The notes under the pieces: generated by a model
Seen by the model: only the letters and a program-made list of their open reading frames with translations
Told to the model about the DNA's origin: nothing
The model's database searches: none
From: Hongsoonwoonella zoysiae
GTDB lineage: Bacteria > Pseudomonadota > Alphaproteobacteria > Rhizobiales > Stappiaceae
Reading direction: 5' to 3'
DNA: 64,000 nucleotides
NCBI RefSeq assembly: GCF_013266695.1
Contig: NZ_JABRXF010000003.1
Coordinates: 496,001-560,000, forward strand
Made by a program: the position numbers and the translations under genes
Shown: positions 34,905 through 44,299 of the stretch, piece by piece
How positions within the stretch are numbered: the first letter of the stretch is position 1
How the letters are laid out: the number at the start of each line of letters is the position of its first letter

Positions 34905-36077
34905 ATGCGACACGCATCGACCAGCACCGTAGCCCGCGTCTTGCACGAGGATCCGGCGTTCGACCCGGACACCTGCATCGATTTCGAAGTGGCGGACCAA
35001 CAACCGCCGGCAATCCATGCCGACCGTCGACGCGGGCGCGGCGCCGGGCTCAATATGCCGGGCCGGTTCGAGCGCGAATCGCGGGAGATTTTCGACGACG
35101 GATGGGAATCGATCGAGGATCTGCCGCCCTTCAAGACGGAAGTGCAGGAAGAGCGTGCGCGCACGATCATCACCCGCAACGAATCGCCGGACATCTCCTT
35201 CGACCGGTCGATAAACCCGTATCGCGGTTGCGAGCACGGCTGCGTTTATTGTTTCGCCCGCCCGACCCACGCCTACATGGGCCTGTCTCCTGGCCTTGAC
35301 TTCGAATCGCGCCTCTTCGCCAAGCCGAACGCGGCCGAACTTCTGGAGCGCGAGCTTTCCAAACCCGGCTACAGCCCCCGCACCATCGCGATCGGCACCA
35401 ATACCGACCCCTATCAGCCGATAGAGCGGCAGTGGAAGATCATGCGGGAAATCCTCGATGTTCTCGACCGCTGCAATCACCCGGTCGGCATCGTCACGAA
35501 ATCGGCGCTCGTCACCCGCGATATCGACATTCTCTCAAGGATGGCCGAGCGCGGGCTGGTCAAGGTCGCGCTATCGGTCACCACGCTCGACCGCAAGCTC
35601 GCCAGGACGATGGAGCCGCGCGCCTCCACGCCCGAAAAGCGCCTTTCGGCAATCAAGGCGCTGTCGGAAGCCGGCATCCCCACATCCGTGATGGTCGCAC
35701 CTGTCGTACCCGCGCTCACCGACAGCGAGATGGAGGCGATCCTGACGGCCGCCCAGGAGGCCGGTGCGAGCGAAGCCGGTTATATCCTTCTGCGCCTGCC
35801 GCAAGAGGTAAGCCCCCTTTTTCGCGACTGGCTCCTGAGGAACCGGCCCGACCGCTACAGGCATGTGATGAACCTGTTACGCTCCATGCGCGGCGGCAAG
35901 GATTACGACGCCGAATGGGGCAAGCGCTTCCGGGGACAAGGACCATACGCGCAGCATCTCGGCCGGCGCTTCACGCTTGCGGCCAAGCGCCTTGGGCTGA
36001 ACCGACGCCGGCTCAAGCTCAATGCCGAAGCCTTCATCGCCCCGCAAAAGGGAGGCGTCCAGCTCGCCCTGTTCTGA
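34905..36077 (+). CDS. PA0069-family radical SAM protein
   Basis: A 390-residue radical SAM enzyme. The cluster motif is in NPYRGCEHGCVYCFARP (CxxxCxxC). The PA0069/Rv2578c family mark RRGRGAGLNMPGRFE lies before it, and residues 100-330 make the SAM barrel with AIGTNTDPYQPIE and VGIVTKSALVTRD. The C-terminal helical part completes the protein. The first 35 residues are variable and the true start could be a few codons later. The family is related to spore photoproduct lyase (COG1533) but its reaction is unproven. The LexA box just upstream suggests a role in the DNA-damage response. Confidence 0.88.
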   Translation: MRHASTSTVARVLHEDPAFDPDTCIDFEVADQQPPAIHADRRRGRGAGLNMPGRFERESREIFDDGWESIEDLPPFKTEVQEERARTIITRNESPDISFDRSINPYRGCEHGCVYCFARPTHAYMGLSPGLDFESRLFAKPNAAELLERELSKPGYSPRTIAIGTNTDPYQPIERQWKIMREILDVLDRCNHPVGIVTKSALVTRDIDILSRMAERGLVKVALSVTTLDRKLARTMEPRASTPEKRLSAIKALSEAGIPTSVMVAPVVPALTDSEMEAILTAAQEAGASEAGYILLRLPQEVSPLFRDWLLRNRPDRYRHVMNLLRSMRGGKDYDAEWGKRFRGQGPYAQHLGRRFTLAAKRLGLNRRRLKLNAEAFIAPQKGGVQLALF

Positions 36078-36145
36078 TCGATTAGCGGGGGAAGATCCGT
36101 TTCCGCGGCTTGAGATGCGGTGCAAGTTCGCGCCAGAATTCCATC

Positions 36146-36808
36146 ATGCTGGATTTTGCGCTCGTCGCCCCCCTGTCTCTCGATCTGCCGGAAGCGCTTT
36201 CTCCCGAGTGGGAAGCGGAGATCGCGGCCCGTTTTGCGAATCGCCTGGCGGGTATCGACGAGGCCGGACGCGGTCCCTGGGCGGGCCCTGTCGTCACTGC
36301 CGCCGTAATCCTGGATTACACGCGCCTTCCGGAAGGGCTTGACGATTCAAAGAAATTGACCGAGGCCCGCCGCGAAGCCTTGTTTGAAGAGATCTGCGCC
36401 ACGGCGGATGTTTCCATTGCCTATGCCTCGCCGTCGCGGATCGACGCCATGAACATCCGGGCGGCAACGCTCTGGGCGATGACACGAGCCGCCGCCGGCC
36501 TCCAGCGCGCACCTCAAGCCTGCCTCATCGACGGCAAGGACACACCGCCGGCGCTCACCGCGCCTTCCCAGGCCGTCATCAAGGGCGATGGCAGGTTGCT
36601 TGCCGTTGCCGCTGCCTCCATCGTCGCCAAGGTCGCGCGCGATAGGCTCATGGTGCGCCTCGATGCGCTTGCGCCCGGTTACGGCTTTGCAGCCCACAAG
36701 GGGTATGGAACCGCTGAACACGCGGCCGCGCTTTCCCGCCTCGGCCCCTGCGCCCATCACCGCAAAAGCTTTCGCCCGGTTCGCGAGACCCTGGAAGCCA
36801 CGGATTGA
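36146..36808 (+). CDS. rnhB: Ribonuclease HII
   Basis: A 220-residue enzyme that cuts the RNA of RNA-DNA hybrids and removes single ribonucleotides from DNA. The type 2 motif [21 protein letters not shown] carries the first catalytic acids; [21 protein letters not shown], the [16 protein letters not shown] segment and [15 protein letters not shown] are also typical. The ATG at 36146 (MLDFALVAP) is preferred to a TTG 12 codons earlier that has no better ribosome site. It is convergent with the F0 operon, with a terminator between them. Confidence 0.92.
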   Translation: MLDFALVAPLSLDLPEALSPEWEAEIAARFANRLAGIDEAGRGPWAGPVVTAAVILDYTRLPEGLDDSKKLTEARREALFEEICATADVSIAYASPSRIDAMNIRAATLWAMTRAAAGLQRAPQACLIDGKDTPPALTAPSQAVIKGDGRLLAVAAASIVAKVARDRLMVRLDALAPGYGFAAHKGYGTAEHAAALSRLGPCAHHRKSFRPVRETLEATD

Positions 36809-36816
36809 AGCGCAAA

Positions 36817-36842
36817 TGAAAACGGCCCCGAAACCGGGGCCG
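36817..36842 (-). terminator. Terminator of the F0 operon
   Basis: CGGCCCCG (36823-36830) pairs with CGGGGCCG (36835-36842). On the minus strand the hairpin is followed by TTTTCATTT. It ends transcription of atpF and could stop the convergent rnhB transcript too. Confidence 0.75.
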
Positions 36843-36871
36843 CTCATCTGTTTCGAAAGTCTCCGTGCCGG

Positions 36872-37351
36872 TTAGTTCAGCCGGCCCTTGACTTCCTCGA
36901 TGCTCTTTTTCATCAGGTCGTCGGCGATCTTGCCGGAAACCTTGCCTTCCAGGATCTTGCGGGCGGCTGCGACGGCGATATCGGCCGCGCGTGCGCGCAC
37001 TTCCGCCACCGCCTGGCCCTCCGCCTGCTCGATCTTGCGCTCGGCCGCCTTGGTCCGCCGCTCGATCATTTCCTGCAGCGCCTCATTGGCCTCGCTCGTC
37101 ATGCGTTCGGCCTCGAGTTTCGCTTCGGCGACGATCGCCTCGGCTTCCTCTTCCGCCTCGCGGCGCTTACGCTGGTACTCTGCCAGAAGCCCCTGGGCTT
37201 CCTCGCGCAGCTTGCGCGCCTCTTCAAGTTCGTTGGAAATCGTCTCCGCACGCTTGTCGAGCGAAGCGCCGACCTTGCCCGGCACCTTCAGGTAATAAAG
37301 CAGAGCGATAAACAGGATCAGCGCGATCAGCGCCCAGAATGTCGCGTCCAT
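36872..37351 (-). CDS. atpF: ATP synthase F0 subunit b
   Basis: A 159-residue stator subunit. Residues about 4-24 (TFWALIALILFIALLYYLKV) form the membrane anchor, followed by a long, charged, helical rod (alpha-helical, Glu/Ala/Arg-rich, about 30-125) that dimerises with b' and bridges F0 to F1 through delta. It ends the I-a-c-b'-b cluster and lies 9 bases after the b' gene. The F1 genes are not in the window, which matches the split arrangement of alphaproteobacteria. Confidence 0.94.
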   Translation of the reverse strand: MDATFWALIALILFIALLYYLKVPGKVGASLDKRAETISNELEEARKLREEAQGLLAEYQRKRREAEEEAEAIVAEAKLEAERMTSEANEALQEMIERRTKAAERKIEQAEGQAVAEVRARAADIAVAAARKILEGKVSGKIADDLMKKSIEEVKGRLN

Positions 37352-37360
37352 CGTGCTCTC

Positions 37361-37939
37361 CTATTTCATCGCGCCGTCGACGGCCTTGGAAAGCTCTGTC
37401 TTCGTCGGCGCCTTGCCGATGAGCGATTCCACGAGCGCCGTTGCGGTGTCGGTCGCGATTTCGCTGACGTGCGAAAGGGCCTCGGTCTTGATCTCGCCGA
37501 TCCTTGCCTCGGCTTCGGCGAGCTTTTTGGAAAGCCCTTCCTCGGCTTCGTTGCGGCGGGCCTCGGTTTCGGCCTTCAGCTTTTCGCGCGTGTCGTGTGC
37601 AATACCATGCGCCCGGTTGCGCGCCTCGGCCAGCGCCTGCTCGTAGGCGGCCACGGCTGCATCGCCTTCCTGCTTGAGGCGGTTCGCCTCCGCAAGATCG
37701 CCCGCGATACGGTCGCGCCGGTCCTCAAGGATGCCCGCGATGCGCGGCAGGGCAACCTTGTTCATGATCCAGTAGAGAAGCCCGAAAGTGATCGCGAGCC
37801 ACAAGATCTGCGAAGCGAAGGTCTCGCTGTTGAACGGCGGGAACCCTCCGGTCGCATGGGCGTCGCTGGGCACCTCGGTGCCGGCGGCGTGTTCGCCGGT
37901 CGTTTCTGATGCGGCCTGTGTCGTCGCCATACCCTTCAT
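37361..37939 (-). CDS. atpG: ATP synthase F0 subunit b'
   Basis: A 192-residue stator subunit, longer at the N terminus than b: about 35 variable residues come before the membrane anchor (SQILWLAITFGLLYWIMNKVALPRI), and then a coiled rod (about 60-175). Two b-type subunits, b and b', are usual in alphaproteobacteria. ATG at 37939 or 37930 (MATTQ) are both possible; AAGG lies 7 bases ahead of the latter and AGGG ahead of the former. The symbol atpG/atpF2 varies by annotator; in many schemes atpG means F1 gamma, so context matters. Confidence 0.9.
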   Translation of the reverse strand: MKGMATTQAASETTGEHAAGTEVPSDAHATGGFPPFNSETFASQILWLAITFGLLYWIMNKVALPRIAGILEDRRDRIAGDLAEANRLKQEGDAAVAAYEQALAEARNRAHGIAHDTREKLKAETEARRNEAEEGLSKKLAEAEARIGEIKTEALSHVSEIATDTATALVESLIGKAPTKTELSKAVDGAMK

Positions 37940-38103
37940 CCTTGCCCTGTTTCAGTGACGCCGCCGGACATTGCATCCTGAGGATCGGACAATGCGTCCT
38001 GGCAATTCATCCCCGGTCTATCGCCGGATGGCGCGGGAACCGGGCGTCGGGGTCTCGCCCCGCCGCCCGGCCCGATCTGCGTCGCTGTCGTCCGTCTGGA
38101 AAA

Positions 38104-38331
38104 TCAGACGGCGAAGAGGAGGAGGAGAGCCACCAGCAGCGAGAAGATGCCGAGAGCTTCGGTAACGGCGAAGCCGAAGATCAGGCGGCCGAACTGGCCA
38201 TCAGCGGCGGACGGATTGCGCAGGGCGCCCGAGAGGTAGTTGCCGAAAATGCTGCCGAGGCCGATGGCTGCGCCACCCATGCCGAGGCAGGCGATGCCGG
38301 CACCGATCAACTTTGCTGCTTCAGCTTCCAT
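38104..38331 (-). CDS. atpE: ATP synthase F0 subunit c
   Basis: A 75-residue hairpin proteolipid that forms the rotating ring. The first helix has [18 protein letters not shown], the polar loop is LRNPSA, and the second helix carries the proton-binding glutamate in [18 protein letters not shown]. It lies 71 bases downstream of atpB on the minus strand and is followed by b'. Confidence 0.96.
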   Translation of the reverse strand: MEAEAAKLIGAGIACLGMGGAAIGLGSIFGNYLSGALRNPSAADGQFGRLIFGFAVTEALGIFSLLVALLLLFAV

Positions 38332-38402
38332 GACGTTTGCTCCTTGTAAGATTGCAGCGACGTGATATCGGCCCCACGGCTTGCGGGGCCGTCAGTTTGT
38401 CC

Positions 38403-39161
38403 TCAGTGGCTCGGATGAAGAGCGTCGTTGAGGTACATGCAGGTCAGCACCGTGAAGACGTAGGCCTGCAGGAAAGCGACCAGGAATTCCAGACCCGTGA
38501 GCGCCACACCCATGATGAGCGGCAGGATCGAGGTCACCGGGCCGAAAAGACCGAGGCTCTCGCTCGCCAGAAGCGAGACGACGAAGCCCGTAAAGACTTT
38601 CAGCGTGATATGTCCGGCAAGCATGTTGGCGAACAGACGCACCGAAAGGCTGATCGGACGCGAAAGGAAGGAGATCACCTCGATCAGCGTCACGAGGGGA
38701 ATGAGCGCGCCGGGTACGCCGTGCGGTACGAACAGGCCGAGGAACTTGGTCCCGTGCTTGGCGAAGCCGTAGACCACCACCGTGCTGATCACGAGCATGG
38801 CCAGCGCGAAGGTCACGATGATGTGGCTCGTCACCGTAAAGAAATACGGGAACATGCCAAGCAGGTTGGCGATCAGCACGAACATGAAAAGGGAGAAAAC
38901 GAAGGGGAAGAACCGCATTCCCTCGTTTCCCGCAGAACTTCGCAAGGTACTTGCCACGAACTCGTAGCTCATCTCCACCATCGACTGCCAGCGGGAGGGC
39001 ACAAGGCCGCGACCGCTGGTGCCCATGATCAGAAAGAGCGAGGTAACGGCGACGGTCGCCACCATGAAGAGCGCCGAATTGGTGAAGGAAAGATCGAGGC
39101 TACCCACCTCGATCGGGATGATCTTGCTGATCTGGAACTGATGGATCGGATCTTGCGCCAC
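38403..39161 (-). CDS. atpB: ATP synthase F0 subunit a
   Basis: A 252-residue membrane protein forming the proton half-channels. The essential arginine is in [15 protein letters not shown], and later segments [20 protein letters not shown]-like hold the second channel. Around six hydrophobic stretches are visible. The start [17 protein letters not shown] matches rhizobial subunits. The gene lies between atpI and atpE. Confidence 0.95.
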   Translation of the reverse strand: MAQDPIHQFQISKIIPIEVGSLDLSFTNSALFMVATVAVTSLFLIMGTSGRGLVPSRWQSMVEMSYEFVASTLRSSAGNEGMRFFPFVFSLFMFVLIANLLGMFPYFFTVTSHIIVTFALAMLVISTVVVYGFAKHGTKFLGLFVPHGVPGALIPLVTLIEVISFLSRPISLSVRLFANMLAGHITLKVFTGFVVSLLASESLGLFGPVTSILPLIMGVALTGLEFLVAFLQAYVFTVLTCMYLNDALHPSH

Positions 39162-39247
39162 CGGCTCAGCCCCTCTTCTTTGTCTCGATCATGTCAGGCT
39201 TCGCGCCCCGAATGGTTCATAATGCACGTCGATTTCGCCCAAAACGG

Positions 39248-39610
39248 CTAGTCGCGCCGGCTCCGGTCGTGAGGGTCGGCCACGAGCCCGGCCGATCTCA
39301 GGACGTTCACCACGCCCGCGACGAACCCCAGCAGAAGGAACACGATCAACCCCCAGGGCGACGTTCCCAGACCGCTGTCGATCAACCAGCCGATTCCGCC
39401 TCCCACCAATACGCCGGCGACGAATTCCGTCGACAGCCTCAGGGCCTGCGCAATCCCTTTGGCGTCACCCTCGCGCTTGCGGCCGTGGCGTTTTTCTTCC
39501 GCCTGGCGCTTCGCATCGAGCGATCGGCTAAGCCGGTCCATCCGTTCGGACAGGTCTGCTTCCCGAGGTTTTCCCTCGCCGTTTTCCTTGCCCGCGTTCC
39601 CTGGAGACAT
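39248..39610 (-). CDS. atpI: ATP synthase protein I
   Basis: A 120-residue small membrane protein. The first 50 residues are charged and helical; then two hydrophobic segments (FVAGVLVGGGIGWLIDSGLG and WGLIVFLLLGFVAGVVNVL) follow. AtpI is not essential but helps c-ring assembly. The ATG MSPGNAGKENGEG follows GGGATCCAGATC; there is no strong ribosome site in view. It heads the F0 cluster. Confidence 0.88.
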   Translation of the reverse strand: MSPGNAGKENGEGKPREADLSERMDRLSRSLDAKRQAEEKRHGRKREGDAKGIAQALRLSTEFVAGVLVGGGIGWLIDSGLGTSPWGLIVFLLLGFVAGVVNVLRSAGLVADPHDRSRRD

Positions 39611-39819
39611 GATCTGGATCCCCGTCGTTTCCGGCTGGAAATCGGCGTTGGGTGAAGCCCCTGAAAGCCGGGCGCACCATAGTCGGCACCCTATAGCCTG
39701 TCAAGGCGGCACAAGCATCGGTTAACATACTGAAATTATTGAAAATTCAACTTTAGGCAAAGGCTGTTGCCAGGGCGCTTCGAAAGCATCCACCGAAAAC
39801 TTCCGACGAGGAATCGTTG

Positions 39820-42800
39820 TCAAACGGCCTCAAGGAAGCTTTCGGCTGTCTCAAGGTCGACGGAAACGAGCTGCGATACGCCGCGTTCTGCCATCGTTAC
39901 TCCGAACAGGCGGTTCATTCGCGCCATCGTTATCGGATTGTGGGTAATCACCACGAACCGCGTGTCGGTGTTGCGCGTCATTTCGTCCAGCAGGTCGCAG
40001 TAACGCTCTACATTGGCGTCGTCGAGCGGGGCGTCCACCTCGTCGAGCACGCAAATCGGCGCGGGGTTCGTCAGGAAGACCGCGAAGATCAGCGCCATGG
40101 CGGTCAGCGCCTGCTCTCCGCCGGAAAGAAGCGTCATCGTCTGCGGCTTCTTGCCCGGCGGCCGGGCGATGATCTCAAGTCCCGCCTCCAGCGGGTCGTC
40201 TGCGTCGACAAGCTGAAGTTCGGCCGTGCCGCCGCCGAAAAGGTGGGCAAAAAGGCGTTGGAAATGATCGTTCACCTGTGCGAACGCCTTCAGAAGGCGC
40301 TCTCGCGCTTCCCGGTTCAGGTTCGAAATGCCGTTGCGCAGCCGTTTGATGGCTTCGATCAGGTCGTCACGCTCGCGGCCAAGCGTCGTGCGCTGCTCGT
40401 CGATCTCGCGCATTTCCTCCTCAGCACGCAGGTTCACCCCGCCAAGGCGCTCGCGTTCGCCCTTCAGCCGCTCCAGCTTGCGCTCCATCGCCTCATGCTG
40501 CGGCAGCGGCGCGCCTTCCTTCAGCCCGGCAAGTTCGGGCAGCGCCGACACCGGAACCTCCAGTGCCTCGTCGATCCGCTCCTCGATCTCCGCCTTGCGG
40601 GCGCGGGCCGCCTCCAGCCGTTCCTCGGTCCGGATCTTGCGCTCACGCGCACCCGACAGCGCCTCAAGCGTCGCTTTCGCGCCGCGATCGAGTTCGGCAA
40701 GCTGCGCTTCCGCCGAAACAAGCGTATCGTCGGCCTTCTTGCGCTCTTCTTCGGCTGTCGAAATCCGGTTCAAGAGTTCGCGGCGCTTCAGGTCGATATC
40801 CTCCGGAGCCTCGGCAAGTGTCTGCCGCTCCTCCTCCGCCTCTTCGCGCCGCCCGCGCAGCACCTCGATCTGGGATTGCGCGTTGGCGACGCGGTTCGCC
40901 CAGTTGGCCCGTTCACGGGCAATGGCCTCAAGCCTGCGATCGCGCATCTGCCGTTCGCGGGCAAGGCCTTCGGCGCCAGCGCGCGCCTCAGCCAGTTGCG
41001 CACGCGCGTCGGCAAGCGTGGTGCGAAGGTCGGTTATCGCCTCGGCAAGACCGCTTACTTCAGGCAGATCGGCGGCATCCGATTCCGCATCGAGCATCCG
41101 CTCGCGCGCTTCGGCGATTTCCCCCTCCAGCCGCTGCACCGTATCGCGCAGGGTTTCCTGGCGTGACGAAAGCTGCGTCAGCGCACGCTCGGCTTCCGCC
41201 AGCGCCTCGCGGGCAAACATCGCCTTTCGCTGGCTTTCCTTCAGCCGCCCGCGCGAAGCCTGCTCGTAATCGCCGGCCCGGCGCACAGCGTCGAAAGCGG
41301 CCTGAAGCGCTTCCTGCCGCGCCTCCACCTCGCTGCGCGCGGTTTCGATTTCGTCCTCCAGCGCCGCAAGCCGGTTTTTCTGCTGCAGGCGTTGTGCGGC
41401 CGGCGTGGGCGCATCGGCAGCGATCGTGAAGCCGTCCCAGCGCCAGAGATCGCCGTCGCGGCTGACGAGCCGCTGACCGGGCTTCAGAAGCTTTTGCAGA
41501 ACGCGCCCGCGGTCCGCGTCGACAATGCCGATCTGCGCAAGCCGCCTGTGCAGCGCCGCCGGCGCGTCGACTTCATGCGACAGCGGCACGGCCCCTTCGG
41601 GCAATGCTGGGTCGCCCGCCATGTCGCCGAAACCGGCCCAATGTACCGACGCCCGGTCATCGACCGGCGCATCCAGGTCCTCGCCAAGGGCCGCACCAAG
41701 CGCGGCCTCGAAACCGGGCGCGACCTTGATTGCCTCGACAACAGGCTCCCAGTCGCCCGGCGCCTCCACGTTAAGGACTTTCGCAAGCGTGGCCGCTTCC
41801 GTCTCCAGCCGCGACAGCTTGCCTTCAGCGTCGGAAAGCGGAGCCCGCGCCGCCTCAAGCGCCTCGCGAGCGTTGCGCGTCGTCTCTTCGGCCTCGGCCA
41901 CAGCTTCCTCACCTGCGACGAGTTCGGCTTCGGCCAGTTCCAGCTCCTCGCGGCGCATCGCCGGGCCTTCTTCGTCCGCGATCTTCTGCGTGACGGTCGT
42001 CAGTTCCTCTTCCGTCTCCGCCATCTGTCGCGACAGTCGGTCGGCCCGCGCCTTCGCGTCCTGGACGAGGCGCTCAAGCTCCCGGCGGCGGGCGTCGACG
42101 CGCGCCTGCTCTTGCGTCAATTCGCCAAGCTTCGTCTCAAGAGCGCTGACCCTTTCCGTCGCGGCTTCAACGCGCGTCCGCGCCTCTTCCGCACGTTCGG
42201 CTTCCGCTTCGTTTTCAAGGCGGAGTTCTTCTTCCTCCTGGGTGAGCAGCTCCAGGTGTTCGCCGTTTTCGGCGATCATGCGCTCCTCGCGCTCGATATC
42301 GCCGGCAAGCTGCTGCAGGCGTGCGGAGAGATCCGACAGCTTTTCGCGCACGCGTCGTTCTTCGGAATCAAGCTCGTTGCGCGCGATGATGAGGCGCTGC
42401 AACACCGCCCCCGCCTTCGCGGCGGCATCGCGCAGTTCCGGCATCTTGTGCTGGGCTATCGCCTGGTGTTTGGCGGCTTCGGCCTGCGTCGCCGTCGCCG
42501 TCGCCATCTCTTGCGCGGCGCTTTGCGCTTCCGCCTCGGCTGCTTCCAGTTGCGCCTTGCCTTCGAGCCAGCGCAGGTAAAGCAGCGTCGCTTCCGTCTG
42601 GCGGATTTCGGAGGAAAGATTGCGGTAGCGGCTTGCCTGGCGCGCCTGCCGCTTCAGCCCGTCGAGCTGCTGGTCGATCTGGACGAGAACATCCTCCAGC
42701 CGCTCAAGGTTCTGTTCGGCGGCTTTCAGGCGCAGTTCCGCCTCGTGACGGCGCGAATGCAGGCCGGATATGCCCGCCGCCTCTTCCAGGATCATGCGTC

Positions 42801-43278
42801 GCGAGGTCGGCTTCGCCGCGATCAGTTCGCCAATCTGGCCCTGGCGCACAAGCGCCGGCGAGCGTGCACCCGTCGAAGCGTCGGCGAAGAGAAGCTGTAC
42901 GTCGCGGGCGCGCACGTCTTTGCCGTTGATCTTGTATGCCGATCCCGATTCGCGCTCGATCCGGCGCGTGACCTCCAGAAGGTCGGCGTCGTTGAAGCCC
43001 GAAGGCGCTGTCCGCCCGCCGTTATCGAGGAAGAGGGTTACCTCGGCCGTGTTTCGCGCAGGCCGGTTCAGGCTTCCGGAAAAGATCACGTCGTCCATGC
43101 CGGACGCGCGCATGTTCTTGTAGGAATTCTCGCCCATGACCCAGCGCAGGGCCTCGACGAGGTTGGACTTGCCGCAGCCGTTCGGGCCGACGACTCCGGT
43201 CAGCCCTGCGCCGATGACGAATTCCATCGGTTCGACGAAGGACTTGAAACCGAGAACGCGCAGCTTGTTGAACTTCAT
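39820..43278 (-). CDS. smc: Chromosome segregation protein SMC
   Basis: A 1152-residue ATPase that, with ScpA and ScpB, loads at origin-proximal sites and organises the chromosome. Walker A GPNGCGKSN is at residues 31-39. Coiled coils run from about 165 to 490 and 650 to 1000 (Glu/Arg/Ala-rich heptads), separated by a hinge around 500-650 with GDWEPVVEAIKV and FEAALGAALGEDLDAPV. The C-terminal head carries LLSGGEQALTAMALIFA and VLDEVDAPLDDANVERY (signature and Walker B). Size matches the family. It is transcribed after the dsbA-like gene, which lies 87 bases upstream. Confidence 0.96.
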   Translation of the reverse strand: MKFNKLRVLGFKSFVEPMEFVIGAGLTGVVGPNGCGKSNLVEALRWVMGENSYKNMRASGMDDVIFSGSLNRPARNTAEVTLFLDNGGRTAPSGFNDADLLEVTRRIERESGSAYKINGKDVRARDVQLLFADASTGARSPALVRQGQIGELIAAKPTSRRMILEEAAGISGLHSRRHEAELRLKAAEQNLERLEDVLVQIDQQLDGLKRQARQASRYRNLSSEIRQTEATLLYLRWLEGKAQLEAAEAEAQSAAQEMATATATQAEAAKHQAIAQHKMPELRDAAAKAGAVLQRLIIARNELDSEERRVREKLSDLSARLQQLAGDIEREERMIAENGEHLELLTQEEEELRLENEAEAERAEEARTRVEAATERVSALETKLGELTQEQARVDARRRELERLVQDAKARADRLSRQMAETEEELTTVTQKIADEEGPAMRREELELAEAELVAGEEAVAEAEETTRNAREALEAARAPLSDAEGKLSRLETEAATLAKVLNVEAPGDWEPVVEAIKVAPGFEAALGAALGEDLDAPVDDRASVHWAGFGDMAGDPALPEGAVPLSHEVDAPAALHRRLAQIGIVDADRGRVLQKLLKPGQRLVSRDGDLWRWDGFTIAADAPTPAAQRLQQKNRLAALEDEIETARSEVEARQEALQAAFDAVRRAGDYEQASRGRLKESQRKAMFAREALAEAERALTQLSSRQETLRDTVQRLEGEIAEARERMLDAESDAADLPEVSGLAEAITDLRTTLADARAQLAEARAGAEGLARERQMRDRRLEAIARERANWANRVANAQSQIEVLRGRREEAEEERQTLAEAPEDIDLKRRELLNRISTAEEERKKADDTLVSAEAQLAELDRGAKATLEALSGARERKIRTEERLEAARARKAEIEERIDEALEVPVSALPELAGLKEGAPLPQHEAMERKLERLKGERERLGGVNLRAEEEMREIDEQRTTLGRERDDLIEAIKRLRNGISNLNREARERLLKAFAQVNDHFQRLFAHLFGGGTAELQLVDADDPLEAGLEIIARPPGKKPQTMTLLSGGEQALTAMALIFAVFLTNPAPICVLDEVDAPLDDANVERYCDLLDEMTRNTDTRFVVITHNPITMARMNRLFGVTMAERGVSQLVSVDLETAESFLEAV

Positions 43279-43365
43279 GACCGGAGTCTCCCGCCGGTCA
43301 TCTCGCCCTTCGCGGGCCGGAGTAAAGGCGCGGGCGCACCGCCGCCCGCCCGCACCGCGCGCCGG

Positions 43366-44004
43366 TCACAGATGCTTTGCCAGCTCTTCGTCCAGCTGCT
43401 CAACCGTGATCGCTCCATTCACCTTCTCGCCGTTGACGAAGAAGGTCGGCGTAGAACTCACCCCGAACTCGCTTGAGGCGCGATTCTTTATCTTGTTTAT
43501 TGCGTCGAGAAGTTCCTGATTCTGCAAGCAGCCATCGAAGTTTTCCTGTGTAAATCCGATTTGCTTGGCGAAATTCAACAGTGAATTGTAAGGATCGTTG
43601 GTGAAAGCCCATTTGCGTTGTTCGGCGAACATGGTGTCCACCACGTCGAAATACTTATCCTCCGACGCGCAGCGCGCAATCATGAAGGCGGCCGTGGCAA
43701 CCGGATCGAGCGGGAATTCGCGGAACAGGAAGCGCACCTTGCCCTGCTCGATATATTCGCTTTTCAGATGCGGATAAGTGTTCTTGTGGAAGTTCGCGCA
43801 GTGCCCGCAGGTCATCGAGGCATATTCCACCATCGTCACCGGCGCGTTCTCATCGCCCAGCGTCATCTCGGGCAGCGGGCCCGCCTCCATCAGCTTTTCC
43901 ACGTCGACGCTTTGCGCGAGTGCCGGAACGGCGCCGAGCGTAAGTCCCGTGGCCAGCATCACGCGGGCGGAACGGTCCAGGAATTGTCGTCTGTTCAAAG
44001 TCAC
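43366..44004 (-). CDS. DsbA-like thiol oxidoreductase, Tat signal
   Basis: A 212-residue exported thioredoxin-fold protein. The redox pair is in MTCGHCANFHKN. The N terminus, from a GTG at 44004, has a twin-arginine-like sequence NRRQFLDRSARVMLATG followed by a hydrophobic stretch and an AxA-type cut site (VPALAQS). GGAAG lies 6 bases before this GTG; the longer frame from 44109 adds 35 residues with no ribosome site. The C-terminal part has SSTPTFFVNGEKVNGA with the cis-proline. It probably makes or shuffles disulfides in the periplasm. It lies directly upstream of smc, as in many rhizobia. Confidence 0.88.
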   Translation of the reverse strand: MTLNRRQFLDRSARVMLATGLTLGAVPALAQSVDVEKLMEAGPLPEMTLGDENAPVTMVEYASMTCGHCANFHKNTYPHLKSEYIEQGKVRFLFREFPLDPVATAAFMIARCASEDKYFDVVDTMFAEQRKWAFTNDPYNSLLNFAKQIGFTQENFDGCLQNQELLDAINKIKNRASSEFGVSSTPTFFVNGEKVNGAITVEQLDEELAKHL

Positions 44005-44299
44005 CTTGCGTCTTCCTATGCGCTGCGCGGCTACTGCCGCCGGATTTCGTTTCAGCACTCTGTTCGTGCGGGCTGAGCGAATGTGTAGGCCCAATTGCTC
44101 TCGCGTCAACGGGAGAGGCGAATTGTGGCATCAATGAGAGGTGAGCTGCGGTGCCGGATCACGCTGCAGTGAATAAAGCAGTCACGCAACTTTTGGTGCA
44201 AAACGAATCTTTTCCGCGGGGAACGACCGGTCCGGTCCTTTCAAAACTCTTAACACGGCGCTACTCACGTGGCGCTGTAATCCTGCAACCGGAGGAATG

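Noticed and set aside
36110-36145. TTG start for RNase HII
   Set aside because: The extra 12 residues are not family-like and no better ribosome site was found; ATG at 36146 was used.
41392-43476. Long forward open frame opposite smc
   Set aside because: Arg/Leu-rich shadow of a GC-rich gene; smc has all its motifs in the other strand.
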